From the NCBI GenBank assembly GCA_016165875.1, contig JABBOT010000002.1, forward strand, positions 27,418,265 through 27,482,264: a stretch of 64,000 nucleotides of DNA, given 5' to 3'. Under the pieces are notes generated by a model that saw nothing but the letters and a program-made list of their open reading frames with translations, had not been told where the DNA came from and did no database searches. This DNA is from Acanthopleura granulata (lineage: Eukaryota > Mollusca > Polyplacophora > Chitonida > Chitonidae). Positions 48,401 to 55,336 of the stretch are shown piece by piece. The translations under genes were made by a program, and so were the position numbers. How positions within the stretch are numbered: the stretch's first letter is position 1; each line of letters starts with the position of its first letter.

Positions 48401-49679
48401 AAAATCAAGTATTTAAAATAATTTTATAAACGTTCTGGATTTGATGATGCAGTTCATCATTTTCCGGTATGTTAGTCAATGTTCTCCATTATTATAATTT
48501 ATCTCAACAGGATTGCCATTGGTATTCATTGTGGTTATAGGTATTTGAAACCCATTTGATTAGCCCATGGTTGACTTTGAGAGATTCTATTCCTATGCCT
48601 TTTTTAGGATATCTGAGCATTATATCTTGAAGATGCTGTATGTTATACTTTTATGCCTGGTATTTCTCTGCTTCTTGGCACTACTGTGTTACCTCTTTTG
48701 ATGGCAGGCGCCTTCAGCCCGCGCTGTGATGAGACTGGATACTATCAGAAGGAGCAGTGTCATTCTGGCACTGGCTATTGCTGGTGTGTTGACCTCAATG
48801 GAAATGAAATACCCAACACTCGTGCGATGAAGAAAGCCCACTGTGGTGAGTATACAAGTTTGTCAGTGTATGAGATGAGACTTTATGGCATTCATGTGGA
48901 AATGACTTCAGATTTGTTACTCTCAAACCTGTAGATGTGTCATATCAGCCTTAATATCAAAATGCAACAGATGATACACATAATATGTGTTTGTCGACCA
49001 AAACAAAAAGTCAGTATTGATTATTGTGTGATTATCTAAATAAGAAATAGTTGCATGGCTTGAATTATCGCAGTATCGCTGATTTTTTTTTTTTTTTCTT
49101 AAATCATGACCTAGTAATTTTCTGGGAAGTGGTCTTCAAGTTCTGCATATTACCTTACACATCTGTGTTATATATCTTTATTATAAACAAGACAGCTGTT
49201 CATGATATTGGATTGGGTGATATGTCATACAGTGTATACAATGTTTGGTGTAATCTGTCTATGAGTAAACACCCCTCCGCCACCACCCTCTCCCAACCCA
49301 ACTTGTGTAAGCAATGAGGACCTGCTAAATTGATGGTGGGGTACAAGATCTGGCGCTTGGATGGCAAATTCCATATGAATTGTAATTCTGCACGGCCATG
49401 TGGGTTTATTACAATGTTCATTTCTGCTGTTGCCCATTAACTATTTTCTACACAATGGTGAGAACTAATGTTAGCCATCCCCAATAGTGGGATTTCTGTT
49501 GGACAAATCAATTGTAAAGTGAAGTTTATGAAAACCAAGATGCCATTTTTACAAGATGAGTTATTTTGTGTTCATTTTCTGCAGCATTTCCATCTCATAA
49601 TATCCAGTGTATTTAGTTATTAACTTTTCTTTGTTATTTTTCAGAAACTTTGAATGTCATGGGATATAAAAAGAATTGA
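21305..49679 (+). CDS. Testican-like secreted matrix protein, 11 exons
   Basis: Testicans are secreted, SPARC-related matrix proteins. The hand-built model joins 21305-21469, 29325-29391, 30785-30884, 43192-43817, 44323-44394, 45581-45740, 46065-46181, 46859-47062, 48187-48237, 48708-48845 and 49645-49679. All introns are GT-AG and every phase fits. If the single-base anomaly in exon 4 is ignored, the product is about 577 aa, against about 440 in vertebrate testicans. Order: signal peptide (1-19), four-Cys follistatin-like half, Cys-free His/Lys-rich region (about 280 residues), EC domain with two EF-hand loops, thyroglobulin type-1 domain, short tail. The EC-plus-thyroglobulin order, and the segment around GAFSPRCDETGYY, point to testican rather than SPARC or SMOC. 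The Kazal domain and an acidic glycosaminoglycan-bearing tail are not seen. I give no symbol because orthology to a specific SPOCK gene cannot be assigned. Confidence 0.85.
22006..22320. repeat. Direct repeat, copy 1 (315 bp)
   Basis: Runs from CATGTCACAGAGGTGATGGT to TCCAATGTGTAACA. It is nearly identical to 22938-23250, with a few substitutions and short indels. Confidence 0.9.
22938..23250. repeat. Direct repeat, copy 2 (313 bp)
   Basis: Second copy, 932 bp downstream in the same orientation. The sequence between the copies (about 620 bp) is not repeated elsewhere that I can see. The near identity suggests a recent event. Confidence 0.9.
24416..24868. repeat. 22-bp minisatellite, about 20 copies
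   Basis: Tandem copies containing CCATTGCCACGATACCCAGC, nearly identical, with variant units (GCTAGC for GCTAAC, GTTAACCGT) and one shortened unit near 24580. High homogeneity implies recent or ongoing turnover. It lies inside intron 1. Confidence 0.95.
29325..29391 (+). CDS. Testican exon 2
   Basis: 67 bp between TTTTAG|GGTGAG and AAA|A|GTAAGT. Enters in phase 0 and leaves with one base over. Encodes GESPHTVYKDEWLKMTRYTK plus two residues. This is the N-terminal segment before the follistatin-like half. It has no domain of its own; support comes from the strong splice sites and the phase chain. Confidence 0.75.
29800..30605. repeat. 57-bp minisatellite, about 14 copies
   Basis: Units with TTATGGTTATATCTGTAGCC, a GCAACTTTGGAGCAACTTTT-type segment and GTACCTTGTGC. 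Because 57 is a multiple of three and the unit lacks stops in several frames, long open frames (up to 249 codons on +, 185 on -) cross it. It lies in intron 2, between two exons already joined in phase, so I treat it as non-coding. Confidence 0.9.
30785..30884 (+). CDS. Testican exon 3: four-cysteine follistatin-like half
   Basis: Between GGTTATAG|GCACAG and GAAGG|GTAAGT. Encodes TACKRKCGKHHICLVDQTTG followed by ESDCFSIHSFREG. The CxxxCxxxxxCx10C spacing and the HHICLVD centre match the segment that precedes the Kazal domain in testicans (KCxxHKVC-type) and the EGF-like half of the SPARC follistatin module. Leaves two bases over, which exon 4 completes to Gly. Confidence 0.8.
33311..33385 (+). 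mobile_element. tRNA-like sequence, probable SINE head
   Basis: A box A-like TTAGTGGCTAAAGGACATGC and, about 40 bases on, a box B-like TCGTTCAAGACC. There is no convincing cloverleaf, so it is more likely a decayed SINE promoter than a tRNA gene. Confidence 0.35.
33866..34095. repeat. 28-bp minisatellite, about eight copies
   Basis: Copies of ACAGTTCCCTCAAACTCAAA followed by TTCTGTA. The early copies are well conserved and the later ones degrade. Confidence 0.9.
35546..35786 (+). repeat. Interspersed repeat family, copy 2
   Basis: Matches 47914-48136 in the same orientation and the reverse complement of 6262-6483. Shared words include GATATCTCCTAGCTCTCTGA, CATGGGCACC, AAGATAATTCAGCAATGAAT and GAGCTGTCTTTTA. 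Confidence 0.75.
36924..37090. mobile_element. MITE with GGCCCCAG termini
   Basis: A 167-bp element starting GGCCCCAGAATCAC and ending GTGATACTGGGGCC, i.e. inverted ends. The interior is AT-rich and roughly symmetrical (AACTTTTCTTAAATCTTCAT on one side, AAGTTAAGATTTGAGTAAAA on the other). A diverged relative lies at 58889-59130. It has no coding capacity. Confidence 0.75.
42034..42728. mobile_element. Fold-back (long inverted repeat) element
   Basis: The left arm (about 42034-42292) and right arm (about 42520-42728) are reverse complements over most of their length. Shared words include CATGGCGTTTC, GGTCCCATTGAACACTAATA, CCCACTGTTAAGTCATAACA, AACCTCGAGCA and GGTTTGCCATGTTTGAT. The left arm has about 70 extra bases. 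The spacer is about 230 bp and non-coding. This looks like a non-autonomous DNA transposon or fold-back element about 460 bp upstream of exon 4. Confidence 0.85.
43192..43817 (+). CDS. Testican exon 4: His/Lys-rich repeat exon with a one-base anomaly
   Basis: Between TTCTTACAG|ACGTCG and GGCCAC|GTGAGT. Begins RRLFRNFRNHDVKGLKQS, then becomes very rich in His, Lys and Gln (for example GKHKHHHKPHKHHYQHVEH). A 36-bp tandem repeat from 43415 encodes the 12-residue unit KDHPQHKDHKQN, with diverged units after 43596. Unit starts fall at 43415, 43451, 43488, 43524 and 43560, so one unit is 37 bp: an extra A at about 43478-43480. As written, the incoming frame ends at a stop at 43586-43588. The +1 frame carries the same repeat motif on to the donor in phase 0, fitting exon 5. 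The exon has no cysteine. The anomaly may be an assembly error, an indel allele or real decay. Confidence 0.85.
43415..43675 (+). repeat. 36-bp coding tandem repeat
   Basis: About five close copies and two diverged copies of AAGGACCATCCACAGCACAA plus GGACCACAAGCAAAAC. The period is a multiple of three, which keeps the 12-residue His-rich unit in frame except across the 37-bp unit at 43451-43487. Confidence 0.95.
44323..44394 (+). CDS. Testican exon 5
   Basis: A 72-bp phase 0-0 exon between TTTTCAG|ATTGTA and GTACAG|GTAAGA. Encodes IVAASEDEALKALEAKVSIH plus KSVQ. It is probably helical and has no cysteine. It links the His-rich exon to the second basic/His-rich exon. No family match is recognised. 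Confidence 0.75.
44590..45195. repeat. Tandem repeat of about 130-155 bp, about four copies
   Basis: In intron 5. Each copy has AATGACCTGAAGTTGTGCA, TTTTTTCGCATTTCGATCT, AGTTATCTTCCCTTGACCAT and GCAGAGCATATCTC.GCAACT. Copy length varies by internal deletion. Confidence 0.85.
45581..45740 (+). CDS. Testican exon 6: basic, His-rich
   Basis: Between TCCCTCCAG|AAAGCA and CACCACG|GTCAGT. Starts KAAVKRLMRPVQGHRLGKTG and ends in a His/Lys run (HHKAHKVPHHKHHGKH, then KGAKHH). Phase 0 in, one base over. No cysteines. With exon 4 it completes the long basic region between the follistatin-like half and the EC domain. Confidence 0.85.
46065..46181 (+). CDS. Testican exon 7: start of the EC domain
   Basis: Between TTACAG|TTTGTA and GATC|GTGAGT. 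Encodes VCTKEELDVMSKRLTGWFAL followed by LHARREETTHHKIPIHKHD. The C..EL..M..RL..WF..LH pattern is the first helix and leading cysteine of the SPARC/testican EC domain. A HH..IPIHKH stretch closes the exon. Confidence 0.9.
46425..46665. repeat. Degenerate tandem repeat of about 36 bp
   Basis: In intron 7. About six copies around CACTCAGCCAGTAATGACTG and AACAAGCACATGTG. Confidence 0.7.
46859..47062 (+). CDS. Testican exon 8: EC domain, both EF-hands
   Basis: Between CTTTACAG|ATAAGT and ACAC|GTACGT. Encodes HKCDCQETAVWALHQFDLNG and continues through two EF-hand loops, DLNGDNHLNHTE and DHNLDAHLSRKE. Acidic or amide ligands stand at loop positions 1, 3 and 5, with Glu at 12. The EPCLKPF, ESCDHN and EWCCCF contexts match the cysteine framework of SPARC-family EC domains (CxxPF..SCD, EWC.CF). 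Both loops look able to bind calcium. One base is left over and completes Gln with exon 9. Confidence 0.95.
47243..47376 (+). mobile_element. tRNA-derived SINE, 3' part
   Basis: Contains GGATGGTCGTGGGTAACCCC, TTTCCTCCCACCATGATGCT and AAGTGAAATATTCTTGAGTA, and ends in (AAAT)n at 47359-47375. In intron 8. Confidence 0.8.
47765..47875 (+). mobile_element. tRNA-derived SINE, 3' fragment
   Basis: Diverged fragment with GTACGTGGGTAGGTCTTTCA, GCAACCTGCAGATG and CATATAAGTGAACTTTTCTT, ending in an AAAT-rich tail. In intron 8. Confidence 0.65.
47914..48136 (+). repeat. Interspersed repeat family, copy 3
   Basis: Same family as 35546-35786. It ends about 50 bp upstream of micro-exon 9, so the acceptor region of that exon lies directly beside the repeat. 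Confidence 0.75.
48187..48237 (+). CDS. Testican exon 9: 51-bp micro-exon with the first thyroglobulin Cys
   Basis: Between CAATTTCAG|AGCCAC and TTATTAG|GTAAGA. The C left from exon 8 makes Gln, then PPCLQRKQSLQHHHLL follows, and the last G joins exon 10 to give GAFSPRC. This matches the testican linker (a PC before a basic stretch, then LLGAF.PRC) and supplies the cysteine that opens the thyroglobulin type-1 domain. It is too short to stand out as an open frame. Confidence 0.88.
   Translation, partial: SHHVFKENKVFSTIIY
48708..48845 (+). CDS. Testican exon 10: thyroglobulin type-1 domain
   Basis: Between GATGGCAG|GCGCCT and CACTGTG|GTGAGT. Encodes AFSPRCDETGYYQKEQCHSG, TGYCWCVDLNGNEIPNTRAM and KKAHC. 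The QC....GYCWCVD.NG signature with a closing Cys is diagnostic of thyroglobulin type-1 repeats, which in some proteins inhibit cysteine proteases. With the micro-exon Cys all six cysteines are present. Confidence 0.96.
49645..49679 (+). CDS. Testican exon 11: short C-terminal end
   Basis: Between TATTTTTCAG|AAACTT and the stop TGA at 49677-49679. The coding part adds only ETLNVMGYKKN after the last domain cysteine. It has no acidic stretch and no Ser-Gly attachment site of the vertebrate testican type. The phase fits, but so short a segment is weak evidence, and an alternative last exon is possible. Confidence 0.65.
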
Positions 49680-49723
49680 AGACAAGCTGTCGGAGTGAAA
49701 GATTTTAAGCGAAATTTAAAAAA

Positions 49724-49729
49724 AATAAA
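49724..49729 (+). promoter_or_regulatory. Possible poly(A) signal AATAAA
   Basis: AATAAA 45 bases after the testican stop, in an A-rich run. A short-3'-UTR candidate. Confidence 0.35.
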
Positions 49730-50446
49730 AATCTTGTGTTGATTTATAAGGAGCAGATGGATTACTTTCAAGGTGCACAGAAGAAATTAGTGGAGATTTA
49801 TGGAGATTTGTTTCTGTTGAGTGTTCTTTAAATAGCTTGATAATTGGATAATTTTTAGATTGCCTAGAATGTAAATAGGTAACCATGGCTATTGTGAGAT
49901 TTTTTTCGTGCAACATTATGTGACCATTTCATGGCCTCTAGCGGTTACTAATTTGTCTTCCTCTCTAGAATCCTGTGAAGTCTTCCCAGCATTCTCAGTG
50001 GTCAGCTGAACCAAACCTTTTATGTGTGTTACTTGGTAACATTATGAACACTACATGCATTTTGTCATTATCCCACCATGAGAGAGAACTTATCCTGCAT
50101 TTCCAGAAGAACCAGTCACTTGCCACTGTGTCTGGTTTGCTGGGAATTTAGATGAAATAGTTTGTGTCCATTGTTATTTGGTTGTTTTTTTTTTTATGCC
50201 TTTTTTTGGGACGGGTAGGGGGATATACATACATGTATATGTATATATTTTTAGTAGACATTTTAAACTTTTTCATTTTTATGCTAATGACCATGCCATT
50301 GTACATTCCTTTTGTGTTGTACATTTCATACGGATACTTAGGGTTGTGAGCTTCCAAGATGCAGCTTTGTACTACCATTGAAGTTTTCTTGTCATGTGAC
50401 TCATATTGCTCTTCCGTGTGTTCCATTGATACCAGACTATTTGTAC

Positions 50447-50452
50447 AATAAA
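50447..50452 (+). promoter_or_regulatory. Possible distal poly(A) signal AATAAA
   Basis: ACAATAAAGGAAG followed by T-rich sequence within 60 bases. A good candidate for the end of a 3' UTR of about 0.8 kb. Other AATAAA/AAATAAAA words near 51390 and 51440 could mark longer forms. Confidence 0.45.
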
Positions 50453-50499
50453 GGAAGTCTTTAGTACAGCATTTAATAATCAACCAAAAAATTCAAATG

Positions 50500-53100
50500 G
50501 TACAATGGGAAGTCTCCATGAAATTCCATGTTTTTTTTTGTTGTTTCAATAGAGTTGAAAATTTTAAAAGACTAAATGAGATTAGGAAAACATATACTGT
50601 AAAGAAACATTCCTATCATTTCTGAATGGACCACCGAATATTCTTGATTATATACATTGTGTCACAAGCTTTTACTTATTCATTCGTGTATTTTTGCTTT
50701 TTATTTTGCCAATTTTGAACTTTGGGCCAACTGTTTTTTTTTTATGTATGATATAGTGTTATTTTTGTTAGTGCTGTGTGTCATATTGGATTTATTGTAT
50801 TTCTGTATCCATTCCTCTCTCATTAGATCTCTTTTTTAACACAAAAGTTGTTTTCATGTGTCCACAGATATAATTTTAAAAGAACTTGGGAATGCTCAGT
50901 ATAACAAATTAGAAAAGTAATGCTGTTTATACTTTTCTGTAAACCTTCATCAAATCTGCTGGTCTGATTTTAATGATCTTGTGTATTACCTCCTTTTCAT
51001 CTCTAGGCTTTGTACTTACTGTGACATAAAGGTCAAAAACGTTAAGAACTTTGATAGTGAATCAATGGTTGCATTATTTTTTTGTTGTTTAAGAGTCATT
51101 TCATTTAGTGCAAAAGTCCTGAGAGGAAATGTAATTTGTCCGATAAACTACGACAGCAAGTAGATGATAATTTAAGAACAAATTGAAGTGAATCTTTTTG
51201 TTGTAATCAACCATTGCTTCAATTTGTTGTGTGTATCTTAGTTTAATTTGTTTTTGACAAAATTATGAAGTAATTTTTGGCTAAATTCAAAACGCAAACC
51301 TGCTCAAACTATTTTATTGAAACTTTTGGTTACACGTGAGTATAATGCATGTCTTTACTCACCTCTGTCCGTTATGCCCTCAGTTAAAATAAAATATCTT
51401 CATAAAAGCTGTTCGGTTCCTCTTTTAAGTGTTCTTTATGAAAATAAAAGTCATATTTTCTTCAAGAGAAGCTTTTTGGGGGAGGGTGCGGGGACATGGA
51501 TAACTAAGTACCACATCACTAGCTAATGGCAAGTCCAATGTATATGCTATCTGTTGTTCAGATCCAGATCCTGGCACAGCTTAGTAAAGGTCATCAGACC
51601 CTTAGAAGCAGAAAGGTGTGCACTGGCTAAGGTTAGAGCATCAGATTATTAAGTGGGACACCCAGGTTCATTCCTGATTCTGGTCATACCTTACGCTCGC
51701 ATACATGCAGCCGAGTTGTATTCCGACATTCGCTTGTGTCGGATCTTCATGTGGTATAGCCATCATAGACTGTGATGAACTCCTAAAACGGATAGACTTT
51801 AAAATGGTCAATGGTCATACCGATACTGGAATTACAAACTCAGCACGTTAGTAATGTCTGGTGCTTTCGACATGATTTACCAGTTATGAAGCACCATAAA
51901 TACGTCCACAGTCATGAGCCTTCCCAATGTCAACTGTTCTCTTTCTGTGCAGCAAGAAAACACTTCCCTGAAATGGACAGTGTGTGTGTTGTTAGACACA
52001 GTCACAGGTTAGCGAGAACTAGGTCATCTAATGAAATAGCGGGTCTCACACACCTTCAACAGTACGGTGAACAGTGAAGGTGGATACTGAGATTGGTGAC
52101 AATATCTCAAGCACCCCATTGGTCGAAACTTGTTATATGAACTGAACTGTAATTAAAATTAATTACCAATGATGCTAGTCAATCCTGAAGGCATAAAGGG
52201 ATGACCTCTGGTATGGCAATAATGCACTGACACGAGTTTCCTTCAAGAAGTCAACAATTGACGTCGAAAATTGTTTAGTGTGACAACCATTTGGAGGAAA
52301 AGGCCTGCGATGACACTTGGCAATACGTACTGTGAGCCTGCATCATTGCTGATTCAAAATCGAAGTGGTTTCGTATATTTGTTCCAATTTCAACCATACA
52401 ACTATCAAAGTAGGAGTTGAGGTACCAAAGGTAAAAGAGCTGGGCTTTGTGCTTATGCAAACAGATTAACATGTCGCAAAGTTTACATCGTACCGAACAG
52501 GACCGGGTCGCCAACGAAATTGTCAGCTTGTAACGAGTGCTTGATTGAATTTATCGCTCACATGACTGTAGCTTCTCAATTTGGCCGCAAGGATAGCGCT
52601 TCACCTCGAGACACTGATTGCCTGTATAGTAACTGTATTGCCAATTAACCTCCAGGCTTGTCTTGCTGTTGGTAATACTGTAGGCGATGGCCTTGCGATA
52701 CAGCCTGGCATTTGCATAATAAAGGCACGTATAAAGACTATATTTCTGTTCACAAGTCAAATTGCCTTGTAAAAATGACGTCAGTACATAATGGTATGCA
52801 AGGTTTTGATAAACACGTCACTAAAATATCCAGAAACTACGCGTCTGTGTATATCTTAAAGTATTCTTGCACCTGAACAAGAGCCACGCCACAACACCAG
52901 CGTTTTTTCAGTCTTATGAAGCTGTAATGTAATACTGGCTTCCTTTTTCTCGCCATGTATTTTTTTTTATTAAATCAGGTGTAATGTTTGGTCCTCCATT
53001 AGGATGATGTGACATGCACTAACGATTATAAATATAAATACACACTTAAACACAGTATAGAGGAACAAATGACAAACAACATAAAGTGGAAACTTGTAGT
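50500..53100. other. Intergenic between convergent genes
   Basis: No gene is supported between the two tail-to-tail genes. The open frames are under 90 codons, AT-driven, and without domains. It contains the tRNA-like sequence at 51.6 kb. Confidence 0.55.
51610..51690 (+). mobile_element. tRNA-like sequence, probable SINE head
   Basis: Box A-like CACTGGCTAAGGTTAGAGCA near 51619 and box B-like AGGTTCATTCCTG near 51665, spaced as in a pol III promoter. The flanks do not fold into an obvious tRNA, so a SINE head is more likely than a tRNA gene. Confidence 0.45.
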
Positions 53101-53108
53101 CTTTCCTA

Positions 53109-53114
53109 TTTATT
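53109..53114 (-). promoter_or_regulatory. Poly(A) signal of the minus-strand gene
   Basis: TTTATT on the plus strand is AATAAA on the minus strand, 66 bases past the stop codon at 53180-53182. It suggests a very short 3' UTR. Confidence 0.6.
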
Positions 53115-53179
53115 GGTTGCACAGTGTACAGAAAATATCAGTGCCACAAACAGAGGTTTATCGTTCAAGTTGAGATCAT

Positions 53180-55336
53180 TCACGTGGCAAAAACATCTGG
53201 CCTGGTAAAGGTGATGGATGTTAAGGATCTGTTCTTGTAATTTGAGATGACCTGTTCTTTTCTCACGACAAATTCCTCCACAGCAACAAGTAGCTGTGCC
53301 CTAAACTCCTTTGGGGTTGGGTGTCGGAAGTCTGGCGGGGCAATATCTGCTGGTATTAAGGCATCTCGGCGTTGTGTGGCTTGACCAACAAAATTTTCGG
53401 TTGGTTCTGGGCTGGGTGACATGACCAGAGGATTGCTAAAGGTCTTCTTTTGTTTTCCTTTTTTTCCTTTCATCATAGCTCCTTTTCTGAAAACGGACGC
53501 AATCTTTTGAATTCGTGTAAACTTTTTTAGTATGTCTCGGAAACCGTGTTTCTTCTGATATTTCCTGTTGGCCTTCAGTTTCTCGAAACTGTATTTGCGG
53601 TTAATCTTTCGGACATCAAACTGTTCTGGATTATCCGACACCGACTTTTCTGTCTGGTCTGGTTTGACTAAAAGCACTGACGGTTCCCTCAGGTACTCTG
53701 GGTCATCCCCATACGTTGGGGATGTCTTATCCGGGCTGGCTCCGTTATTAACTTTGTCAGTATATACTCCTCCGTTCGTTCTATTTGAGTTGGGTCTACT
53801 GTTTTTGGCCACCTTTTCTGGATTACTGGCTCTACTCTTTCTGTCAGACGAACGAGCTGGAGATTTGGGTAAAGATCCACTCTCGGCGTGTTGATGTGAA
53901 TCAGGGCTGACAGAGGCGGACAATTCTCCGTCAATGGTTGAGGATTCGACACTAGCGGTAGGAGATGAAGGCAATGACGTTGCAGGGGATGTGTCTTGGG
54001 CCAAGGCTTTCTGATCGGGAGCCCCATGGGAGCCATGTTCCGGGCTGTTAGCCTCTGAGCCGAGGCCTGAGGGGGGAGTCCCATCTTCATCAGATTCATT
54101 AATCCTTGCCAGGTTGTTTCGAAAAGCTACACAATCTGTGATCCCTACTATGATATCCACAAGGTTCTCTGTTTCTTTAAACTGTTCCGGATTTTCATCA
54201 GTACCCTCAGTTTCGTCAACCTCTCTGATAGTCTCTGGTCGCAGCTGAGAGCTAGTGGTGTCTTTTGACTTATTTTGTTTTTTCTGTGCTTTGTTGACCT
54301 TCTTCACAGTGAACTTCCCTTGTCTAGTGTTCTTTTTTCTAGCACTACTTTTCGGAGATTTCCATTCTTCAACGAAGAAATCTGGCTGATCGAATTTTTT
54401 TTTCATCCTATAACGTTTAGAATATCTGTAAATTCGTCGCCTGTTGCCCCTGAATCTTTGCTCAGCCCCCCTTTCTTTGATCATGTCGACTACGTACTGT
54501 TCAAAACTTGGTACCGCGTGACATCTGTTCAAAACAGGCGCAGCAAACGTGGTATGAGCATAGTTGGATGCTATCTTTTTCGCCACAGCTAGATGTTCTC
54601 CCTGAGAAGCTTTGACTTTTTGTTTCCTTCTGTTTCGTTCCTCCACGAGATCCTCGAGCCTTTTACGAAGCCTATCCACGGTTCGTCCGGAACTCATAGG
54701 CATACTGCATTTCGTGTCGATTAACCACTGTGCAGAGTGCTGGGCCGCCGCCATTTCTGCCAGAGACCTGAAATCTTTCTTGTTCATCACGCTGGGGCAG
54801 TCGGCTCTAGAGGGAAGTGGCCTCTCGCAGTTGAAGTGAGGGAGAGTGTAGATGGTTGGTAAAAACGGATTAGTTTTATCCGCAGCAGCTCGAGTGACCT
54901 TCGACGTCTGTTTAGTTTTGGTCCATTCCTTGTACGGTAGTTGCGGACCTCTAAGACTACGGACCACTCGGTTTGGGGAGAGAACATTGAATCCCTCCTC
55001 TTCGTTGTCTTCGTCGTATTCTGAGATGGATTCAAAAGAGCGTCTAACGTGTATATCGCTATAGTCATTGAGGGTGTCATCCAGAGAAATGACCGCACGC
55101 CTGGTACGGGGTCTCTGAAATCCACAATACCCATTTTGATGAATTTCCACATTCTCGGAAGCAGTTGATTCGACAGCGGAGAATTCTTCGTCGGACAGGA
55201 TTGCTTCCTCGATGTCAGGGACAGACATGGTGTCCGTGGAGCATACAGAACTACCCATCATGCCATCGAACTCACCTTGTCGCTTTGCGTAGTAAGTGAA
55301 ACTAATCCTCAAGGTTTCCTTGATTTCTTTTATTTC
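53180..55336 (-). CDS. Unknown gene exon 3 (long terminal exon)
   Basis: Acceptor TTCTTACAG|GAAATA, then 718 codons uninterrupted to TAA/TGA-side stop at 53180-53182. It is by far the longest open frame in the window, which alone makes it coding. Starts EIKEIKETLRISFTYYAKRQ and ends SLTSITFTRPDVFAT. Open frames on the other strand and frame within it are shadows. Confidence 0.92.
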   Translation of the reverse strand, partial: EIKEIKETLRISFTYYAKRQGEFDGMMGSSVCSTDTMSVPDIEEAILSDEEFSAVESTASENVEIHQNGYCGFQRPRTRRAVISLDDTLNDYSDIHVRRSFESISEYDEDNEEEGFNVLSPNRVVRSLRGPQLPYKEWTKTKQTSKVTRAAADKTNPFLPTIYTLPHFNCERPLPSRADCPSVMNKKDFRSLAEMAAAQHSAQWLIDTKCSMPMSSGRTVDRLRKRLEDLVEERNRRKQKVKASQGEHLAVAKKIASNYAHTTFAAPVLNRCHAVPSFEQYVVDMIKERGAEQRFRGNRRRIYRYSKRYRMKKKFDQPDFFVEEWKSPKSSARKKNTRQGKFTVKKVNKAQKKQNKSKDTTSSQLRPETIREVDETEGTDENPEQFKETENLVDIIVGITDCVAFRNNLARINESDEDGTPPSGLGSEANSPEHGSHGAPDQKALAQDTSPATSLPSSPTASVESSTIDGELSASVSPDSHQHAESGSLPKSPARSSDRKSRASNPEKVAKNSRPNSNRTNGGVYTDKVNNGASPDKTSPTYGDDPEYLREPSVLLVKPDQTEKSVSDNPEQFDVRKINRKYSFEKLKANRKYQKKHGFRDILKKFTRIQKIASVFRKGAMMKGKKGKQKKTFSNPLVMSPSPEPTENFVGQATQRRDALIPADIAPPDFRHPTPKEFRAQLLVAVEEFVVRKEQVISNYKNRSLTSITFTRPDVFAT

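Noticed and set aside
51610..51690. A functional tRNA gene
   Set aside because: Box A- and box B-like words are present, but I could not form the acceptor and anticodon stems, so a SINE head is the better reading.
53568..53894. 108-codon plus-strand frame inside the minus-strand gene
   Set aside because: Antisense shadow of the long terminal exon.
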